A DNA stretch of 14,733 nucleotides, taken from contig DAOTEJ010000066.1 of assembly GCA_035454085.1 (NCBI GenBank), forward strand, positions 1 to 14,733. Direction: 5' to 3'. Shown one piece after another: positions 8,275 to 14,733 of this stretch (position 1 is the stretch's first letter; each line of letters starts with the position of its first letter). Source of the stretch: DAOTEJ01 sp035454085 (GTDB taxonomy: Bacteria; Pseudomonadota; Gammaproteobacteria; Burkholderiales; Burkholderiaceae_F). The position numbers were made by a program, and so were the translations under genes. The notes beneath the pieces were generated by a model. The model was not told where the DNA came from. It saw only the letters and a program-made list of their open reading frames with translations, and made no database searches.

Positions 8275-8327
8275 GCGTGATCCGCCGAGGATCGCGCCGC
8301 TGGCTTGCGCGCCGCCCCGTGCGGCGC
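8275..8327 (+). terminator. two GC hairpins between the membrane protein gene and alaS
   Basis: The first hairpin pairs 8275-8283 (GCGTGATCC) with 8289-8297 (GGATCGCGC): 9 bp with one G-T pair and a 5-base loop. The second pairs 8309-8315 (GCGCCGC) with 8321-8327 (GCGGCGC) with a 5-base loop. Neither is followed by a T tract. They lie after the stop at 8263 and before the alaS promoter, the right place for ending the hemN transcript, but the sequence alone does not prove termination. Confidence 0.4.
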
Positions 8328-8357
8328 ACGGCCGCGGGGTGCCCGATGCCCACCCCC

Positions 8358-8366
8358 TGCTAAGAT
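8358..8366 (+). promoter_or_regulatory. probable alaS promoter, extended -10
   Basis: TGC followed by TAAGAT (8361-8366) gives an extended -10 element, with TG and the outer TA..AT bases matching. A C-TAAGAT-CGCG context is a common look for sigma-70 promoters in high-GC betaproteobacteria. Transcription would start near 8373, about 58 bases before the chosen alaS start. I see no good -35 element, which is tolerable with an extended -10. Confidence 0.45.
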
Positions 8367-8430
8367 CGCGACCTCCAAAAACGCAAGCGCGGCGCGGGTT
8401 TACGCGCGTCGACCGCCTATGGGCCGCCCC

Positions 8431-11052
<2,622 letters not shown>

Positions 11053-11074
11053 GCACGGCCAGCAACGCCAGCGG

Positions 11075-11617
11075 ATGCCGATCGTGGATGCCGCCTCGCT
11101 CGAATACCGCCGCGCCGTGCCGGGCGACGCCGAGGGCTTCGCCGCGCTGATGGGCGACGAACTCGTGCTGCGCGAGTTGCTGCAGACGCCCTATCCGACC
11201 GCCGAGGCCTGGCGCAAGCGGCTCGAGGCGCAAGTGGGCGAGTTCGATGGCCTGCACCTGGTGGCGGTGGACGCGGGGCGGGTGGTCGCCAGCGCCGGCC
11301 TGCATCCGGTGCGGCCGCAGATGCTGCGCCTGCGCCATGTGGCGGGCCTGGGCATCTGCGTGGCGCGCGACTGGTGGGGTCGGGGCCTGGGCCACGAGAT
11401 GATGCGCCGCCTGCTCGACTGGGCCGACCGCTGGAGCGGCTACCGCCGCATCGAGCTCACGGTCTACACCGACAACGCCCGCGCCATTGCGCTCTACCGC
11501 CGTCACGGCTTCGAGCAGGAGGGCACGCTGCGCGGCTACGGCCTGCGTGACGGTGCCTACGCCGACGTGCACCTGATGGCCCGTCTGCGGCCCCACCCGA
11601 TCCTGCCGTCCGGCTGA
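11075..11617 (+). CDS. GNAT family N-acetyltransferase
   Basis: This 180-residue protein has the GCN5-related acetyltransferase fold, which moves an acetyl group from acetyl-CoA to an amine. The acetyl-CoA motif A is CVARDWWGRGLGHEMMRRLL (about 95-114), and motif B is YTDNARAIALYRRHGFEQEG (131-150), with the N-A-x-x-L-Y-x-x-x-G-F pattern. The start in a SpeG/RimI-like manner (YRRAVPGDAEGFAALM) agrees with a full-length enzyme. The frame is open well upstream into alaS, but the ATG at 11075 gives the expected N-terminus. It starts 22 bases after alaS, so it may share that transcript. The substrate, whether a protein N-terminus, polyamine or antibiotic, cannot be told from the sequence. Confidence 0.92.
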   Translation: MPIVDAASLEYRRAVPGDAEGFAALMGDELVLRELLQTPYPTAEAWRKRLEAQVGEFDGLHLVAVDAGRVVASAGLHPVRPQMLRLRHVAGLGICVARDWWGRGLGHEMMRRLLDWADRWSGYRRIELTVYTDNARAIALYRRHGFEQEGTLRGYGLRDGAYADVHLMARLRPHPILPSG

Positions 11618-11704
11618 GTTGCACTCCCGTGGCTGCGGGGCACGCAACACCCGCGCGCACGGCTCTGAGGCACACTCTCGCGTGACCGCTCTCTTGACGA
11701 CCCC

Positions 11705-12067
11705 ATGATGTCCAGTCTGCGCCTGTTGCTCGTCTGCGCCCTCCTGCCCCTGGCCACCAGCGGCTGTGCCGTCGTCGCCGTTGCCGACGCTGCCGTGACG
11801 GTGGCGGCGACCACGGTCAGTATCGGAGCCAAGACCGTGGGGCTCGCCGCCGATGCCACCATCGGCACGGCGCGCCTCATCGGACGCGCCATCACCCCGG
11901 CGGAGCCCAAGCCCGGGGAGCCCAAGCCCGCCGCGCCCAAGCCCGCCGCTCCCGCGGCGCAGCCCGCCGAGCCTCCTGCCCCGGCGCCCGATCGCGTGCC
12001 TGCTCCGGTGGCCGCCGAGGCCCTGCCGGTCACTCAGCCCCAAGCGGTGAGTTCGACGCCGCTCTGA
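11705..12067 (+). CDS. small proline-rich envelope protein, probable lipoprotein
   Basis: I do not recognise a named function. The 120-residue product has a signal-peptide-like start (MMSSLRLLLVCALLPLATSGC) ending in Ser-Gly-Cys21, a fair but not ideal lipobox because -3 is Thr. Next is a low-polarity Ala/Val/Thr segment (22-60, VVAVADAAVTVAATTVSIG) that recalls small lipoproteins common in betaproteobacteria. The rest is Ala/Pro rich with three copies of a five-residue unit, EPKPG, EPKPA and APKPA (67-81), like the rigid spacer regions of TonB-type proteins. The tail ends VSSTPL with no globular domain. Either of two adjacent ATGs (11705, 11708) could be the start. It is 87 bases after the GNAT gene, with no clear promoter. 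Confidence 0.75.
   Translation: MMSSLRLLLVCALLPLATSGCAVVAVADAAVTVAATTVSIGAKTVGLAADATIGTARLIGRAITPAEPKPGEPKPAAPKPAAPAAQPAEPPAPAPDRVPAPVAAEALPVTQPQAVSSTPL
11903..11947 (+). repeat. 15-bp in-frame tandem repeat, three units
   Basis: Units at 11903-11917, 11918-11932 and 11933-11947 share the core CCCAAGCCC and encode the five-residue units EPKPG, EPKPA and APKPA. The unit length is a multiple of three, so copy-number change would keep the reading frame. Confidence 0.8.
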
Positions 12068-12119
12068 GGGCCGGCGCCGCGAGCGCACCGTGCTGCGGGC
12101 CGCATCGCCTGCGCGTGGC

Positions 12120-12125
12120 TAGAAT
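12120..12125 (+). promoter_or_regulatory. possible -10 element upstream of the tusA-like gene
   Basis: TAGAAT (12120-12125) matches the -10 consensus at 5 of 6 positions in an otherwise GC-rich 118-base gap. A start near 12132 would leave a leader of about 54 bases. No convincing -35 was found, so this is tentative. Confidence 0.4.
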
Positions 12126-12185
12126 GCCCGCACCGCCCCGCGCCTTGATCGGCGCGCTTCTCGGGCGGTGCACAAAGGACCCTGC

Positions 12186-12422
12186 ATGGACCCCATCCTG
12201 GCGGACAAGGAAATCGACACCCGTGGGCTGAACTGCCCGCTGCCCATCCTGCGGGCCAAGAAGGCGCTGGCCGAGCTCGCCAGCGGCCAGGTGCTCAAGG
12301 TCGTGGCCACCGATCCCGGCTCGACCCGCGACTTCCAGGCCTTCGCCAAGCAGACCGGCAACGAACTGCTGGCGCAGGAGACCGAAGGCAAGGAATTCAT
12401 CCACTACCTGCGCAGGCGCTAG
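12186..12422 (+). CDS. TusA/SirA family sulfur carrier protein
   Basis: This 78-residue protein matches the TusA fold family: a small alpha/beta protein whose conserved cysteine carries persulfide sulfur in the cytoplasm. The signature DTRGLNCPLPILRAKKAL contains C17-P-L-P20, the active site. The middle segment VLKVVATDPGSTRDFQAFAKQTGNEL fits the second half of the fold. E. coli TusA passes sulfur from IscS to TusBCD for tRNA thiolation, but the family also includes members for molybdenum cofactor and sulfur oxidation, so I give no symbol. AAAGGA (12174-12179) lies 6 bases before the ATG at 12186; the in-frame ATG at 12168 overlaps that site's upstream side and lacks one. The next gene starts 5 bases after its stop. 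Confidence 0.94.
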   Translation: MDPILADKEIDTRGLNCPLPILRAKKALAELASGQVLKVVATDPGSTRDFQAFAKQTGNELLAQETEGKEFIHYLRRR

Positions 12423-12427
12423 TCACC

Positions 12428-12955
12428 ATGGGCAAGCTCATCACCGCAATCGTCGTCGTGCTGGCCACCCTGGCGCTGTATGTCTACGCCATGATGTCCT
12501 GGAGCTACTCGGAGGGAGAGCGCGCCGGCTGGGTGCAGAAGTTCTCGCGCAAGGGCTGGATCTGCAAGACCTGGGAGGGCGAACTGGCGATGGTCTCGCT
12601 GCCGGGCTCCACGCCCGAGAAGTTTCACTTCACGGTGTGGGATCCGAAGGTCGCGGCCGAGATCGAAAAGAACGTCGGGCAGCGCGTGCAACTGCACTAC
12701 GAAGAGAAGGTGGGCTTGCCCGGCTCGTGCTTCGGCGAGACGCGCTACTGGGTGAACAGGGTCACGATCATTCCGGAAATTCCGCTCGGCCCCGGCATCA
12801 TGGTGCCGACGCGTCCCGCCGAGCAGGGCGCGGCGCCGGCCCCGGGGCAGATGCCGCCGGCCGCGCCGTCTGGTGCGGCACCGTCGGCGCCGGCTGCGGC
12901 GCCCGCGCCGCAGGCCGCGCCGCCTGCGCCTGTCCTGCCCGCACCGGCCAGGTAA
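12428..12955 (+). CDS. membrane-anchored protein of unknown function with Ala/Pro-rich tail
   Basis: The 175-residue product has one N-terminal hydrophobic helix (about 4-23) that could be an uncleaved anchor, then a conserved globular part. The stretch YSEGERAGWVQKFSRKGWIC (27-46) and a second cysteine in GLPGSCFGET (C101) resemble a widespread proteobacterial family of unknown function; C46 and C101 might form a disulfide outside the cytoplasm. I recall relatives sometimes carrying the doubtful label 6-phosphogluconate dehydrogenase; nothing here supports that. From about 129 the sequence is nearly all Ala, Pro and Gly, a flexible or wall-spanning tail. The start lies 5 bases after the tusA-like stop, so translation may be coupled. 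It ends before two strong hairpins. Confidence 0.85.
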   Translation: MGKLITAIVVVLATLALYVYAMMSWSYSEGERAGWVQKFSRKGWICKTWEGELAMVSLPGSTPEKFHFTVWDPKVAAEIEKNVGQRVQLHYEEKVGLPGSCFGETRYWVNRVTIIPEIPLGPGIMVPTRPAEQGAAPAPGQMPPAAPSGAAPSAPAAAPAPQAAPPAPVLPAPAR

Positions 12956-12967
12956 GGTCTGGGCGCG

Positions 12968-13005
12968 CGGGCAGCGGCCCGCTGCCCGAGTCCCGCGCGC
13001 GGGAC
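12968..13005. terminator. two adjacent strong hairpins, probable bidirectional terminator
   Basis: CGGGCAGCG (12968-12976) pairs perfectly with CGCTGCCCG (12980-12988) around a 3-base loop. One base later comes a perfect 16-bp palindrome, GTCCCGCG/CGCGGGAC (12990-13005). They separate convergent genes: the tailed membrane protein (+) and, beyond the gap, valS (-). No T tract is present on either strand, but position and strength favour a shared terminator. The palindrome's centre is also where the repeated contig end begins. Confidence 0.6.
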
Positions 13006-13052
13006 GGCGCGCACGGGTGCGAGCTCAAGCGCGTGGCAGCTTGGCGAACTGT
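12998..13052 (+). repeat. left copy of the 55-bp exact repeat flanking the N run
   Basis: These 55 bases are identical to 13153-13207. They begin at the second half of the 16-bp palindrome and end directly at the N run. The copy contains a second version of the end of valS, including its stop codon at 13025-13027 read on the - strand. It is best explained as overlapping contig ends, not as a biological repeat. Confidence 0.95.
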
Positions 13053-13152
13053 NNNNNNNNNNNNNNNNNNNNNNNNNNNNNNNNNNNNNNNNNNNNNNNN
13101 NNNNNNNNNNNNNNNNNNNNNNNNNNNNNNNNNNNNNNNNNNNNNNNNNNNN
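13053..13152. other. assembly gap, exactly 100 N
   Basis: The run is exactly 100 N, the usual placeholder for a gap of unknown size. The flanks are identical over 55 bases, so there may be no missing sequence. If the two copies are merged, the tailed membrane protein and valS become convergent neighbours with about 69 bases between their stop codons. Confidence 0.95.
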
Positions 13153-13207
13153 CGCGGGACGGCGCGCACGGGTGCGAGCTCAAGCGCGTGGCAGCTTGGC
13201 GAACTGT
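13153..13207 (+). repeat. right copy of the 55-bp exact repeat flanking the N run
   Basis: This copy is identical to 12998-13052 and begins directly after the N run. It is continuous with the valS coding sequence, so it is the copy in proper context on this side. Confidence 0.95.
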
Positions 13208-14733
13208 TCGCGCACTTTCTCGAGCAGCGCCGCAAAGCTCGCCAGACGCTCGCGTTCCTGCGCCACCACCGCGGCGGGGGCGCGCGCCACGAAGCTTTCG
13301 TTGCCGAGCTTGGCGTTCGCCTTGGTGATCTCGCCCTCGAGGCGCGCGATCTCCTTGGCCAGGCGCTCGCGCTCGGCGGCCACGTCCACCTCGATCACCA
13401 GCATCAGCTTGTAGTCGCCCACGATGGCCACCGGCGCGGTCGAGCCCCGGGCTTCTTCGTCGACCTCGGCCACGTGCTTGACTTCGGCCAGCCGCGCGAG
13501 CTGCGCCAGATACGGAGCGACTGCCGCCACCGTGTCGGCCGGGCCGCTCATGGCGAGCGGCACTTTCAGCGCGGGGGAGAGCGCCATCTCGCCGCGCAGG
13601 TTGCGAACGGCGTCGATCAGCCGCTTGGTGAGTGCCATCTGCGCGTCGGCCGCCGGGTCGATCTTCTCGGATGCCGCCACGGGGTAGGGCTGGATCATCA
13701 CCGAGGTCTCATCACCCTCGGCGCGCTTGCCCGCGACCACCGCCACCTTCTGCCACAGCTCTTCGGTGATGAAGGGGATGATCGGGTGGGCGAGGCGCAG
13801 CAGGGTCTCGAGCACGCGCACCAGGGTGCGGCGGGTGCCGCGGCACTGGATCTCGTTGCCGGCCGCGAGCTGGACCTTGGTGAGCTCGAGATACCAGTCG
13901 CAGTACTCGTTCCACACGAAGCCGTAGATGGCGTTGGCGGCGTTGTCCAGCCGGTACTCGGCGAAGGCCTTGGCCACTTCGGCCTCGGTGCGCTGCAGCT
14001 CACCGATGATCCAGCGGTCGACGAAGGAGAGCTCAACGGGCAACGAGGCATCGAGCCCGCAGTCCTGGCCTTCGACGTTCATCAGAACGAAGCGCGTGGC
14101 GTTCCACAGCTTGTTGCAGAAATTGCGGTAGCCCTCGGCGCGCTTGAGGTCGAAGTTGATGTTGCGGCCCAGGGTGGCGTAGGCCGCCATGGTGAAGCGC
14201 AGCGCGTCGGCGCCGTGCGGGGCGATGCCCTCGGGGAAGTGCTTGCGCACCTTCTTGGCGACCTTGGGGGCGTCCTCGGGGCGGCGCAGTCCGGTGGTGT
14301 TCTTGGCGACCAGAGCTTCAAGGTCGATGCCGTCGATGATGTCGATCGGGTCGAGCGTGTTGCCCTCGGACTTGCTCATCTTCTGGCCTTCGGCGTCGCG
14401 CACCAGACCGTGGATGTACACGTCCTTGAAGGGCACGCGCCCGGTGAAGTGCTTGCTCATCATCACCATCCGGGCGACCCAGAAGAAGATGATGTCGTAG
14501 CCCGTCACCAGCACGGACGAGGGCAGATACAGGTCGTAGGCGAGCTTGTCCTCGCCCTGCGGATCGGGCCAGCCCAGAGTCGAGAAGGGCACCATCGCCG
14601 ACGAATACCAGGTGTCGAGCACGTCGGGGTCGCGCGTGAGCGTCACCCCCGCGCCCGCCTGGGCCCGGGCCTCGGCTTCGCTGCGAGCGACGAACACATT
14701 GCCCGCCTCGTCGTACCAGGCCGGAATCTGGTG
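13180..14733 (-). CDS. valS: valine-tRNA ligase, C-terminal part, 5'-truncated by the window edge
   Basis: ValS charges tRNA-Val. The window holds the last 517 residues; full-length relatives have about 950, so the HIGH motif and most of the editing domain lie beyond 14733. The class I catalytic motif KMSKS is intact at 14368-14382 (fragment residues 118-122, GQKMSKSEGN). The fragment opens HQIPAWYDEAGNVFVARSE, and DPDVLDTWYSSAMVPFSTLGW and TGYDIIFFWVARMV are typical of ValS. The anticodon-binding helices follow, then the ValS-specific C-terminal coiled coil (about the last 65 residues, rich in Glu, Arg, Lys and Leu). The frame is open to the window edge, so the GTG at 14695-14697 is not the true start. 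The stop lies inside the right copy of the 55-bp repeat. Confidence 0.97.
   Translation of the reverse strand, partial: HQIPAWYDEAGNVFVARSEAEARAQAGAGVTLTRDPDVLDTWYSSAMVPFSTLGWPDPQGEDKLAYDLYLPSSVLVTGYDIIFFWVARMVMMSKHFTGRVPFKDVYIHGLVRDAEGQKMSKSEGNTLDPIDIIDGIDLEALVAKNTTGLRRPEDAPKVAKKVRKHFPEGIAPHGADALRFTMAAYATLGRNINFDLKRAEGYRNFCNKLWNATRFVLMNVEGQDCGLDASLPVELSFVDRWIIGELQRTEAEVAKAFAEYRLDNAANAIYGFVWNEYCDWYLELTKVQLAAGNEIQCRGTRRTLVRVLETLLRLAHPIIPFITEELWQKVAVVAGKRAEGDETSVMIQPYPVAASEKIDPAADAQMALTKRLIDAVRNLRGEMALSPALKVPLAMSGPADTVAAVAPYLAQLARLAEVKHVAEVDEEARGSTAPVAIVGDYKLMLVIEVDVAAERERLAKEIARLEGEITKANAKLGNESFVARAPAAVVAQERERLASFAALLEKVREQFAKLPRA

Noticed and set aside
11618..11648. Interrupted inverted repeat GTTGC...GCAAC with inner CCCG/CGGG after the GNAT gene
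   Set aside because: The stem is broken by unequal internal loops and lacks a T tract; it is too weak to call a terminator.
12998..13207. The 55-bp direct repeat as a transposon footprint or attachment site
   Set aside because: The copies end exactly at a 100-N placeholder and one repeats the end of valS, so overlapping contig ends explain it fully.

Overview
The window is a GC-rich, densely coded piece of a proteobacterial chromosome. Gene content and order (ccoNOQP-ccoG-ccoH, fnr, hemN, then alaS) and the protein sequences suggest a betaproteobacterium, most likely a Rhodocyclales/Zoogloeaceae-type denitrifier such as Thauera or Azoarcus. That placement is an inference from remembered family sequences, not from a search. 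I see no mobile element, CRISPR array, phage gene, tRNA or rRNA.

Region 1 (1-5118, + strand) is the cbb3-type (high O2 affinity) cytochrome c oxidase locus: the 3' part of ccoN, then ccoO, ccoQ and ccoP for the enzyme, a hairpin that looks like a terminator or attenuator, and the assembly genes ccoG and ccoH. A 103-residue two-helix membrane protein of unknown function with a Cys/His tail follows. The copper ATPase gene ccoI and ccoS are not in the window; they may lie upstream of ccoN.

Region 2 (5119-8263) is the oxygen-response part. An fnr gene (- strand) is divergent from hemN (+), the oxygen-independent heme-synthesis enzyme. Between them is a near-consensus FNR box placed exactly as in a class II FNR-activated promoter for hemN. 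A DsbD/TauE-like membrane protein with Cys motifs follows hemN after 13 bases. The logic is coherent: low oxygen activates FNR, which raises heme synthesis (hemN) and, by family precedent, the cbb3 oxidase.

Region 3 (8264-12955, + strand) is housekeeping: alaS with its own probable promoter, a GNAT acetyltransferase, a small proline-rich envelope protein, a TusA-family sulfur carrier, and a membrane-anchored protein of unknown function with an Ala/Pro-rich tail.

Region 4 (12956-14733) holds two strong hairpins, a run of exactly 100 N, and the C-terminal half of valS on the - strand. The 55 bases on either side of the N run are identical, so the gap is almost certainly a scaffolding artefact over overlapping contig ends. 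I found no clearly new multi-gene system. The best leads are the small Cys/His membrane protein in the cco locus, the stacked dyads in the fnr-hemN promoter region, and the hairpin separating oxidase and assembly genes.
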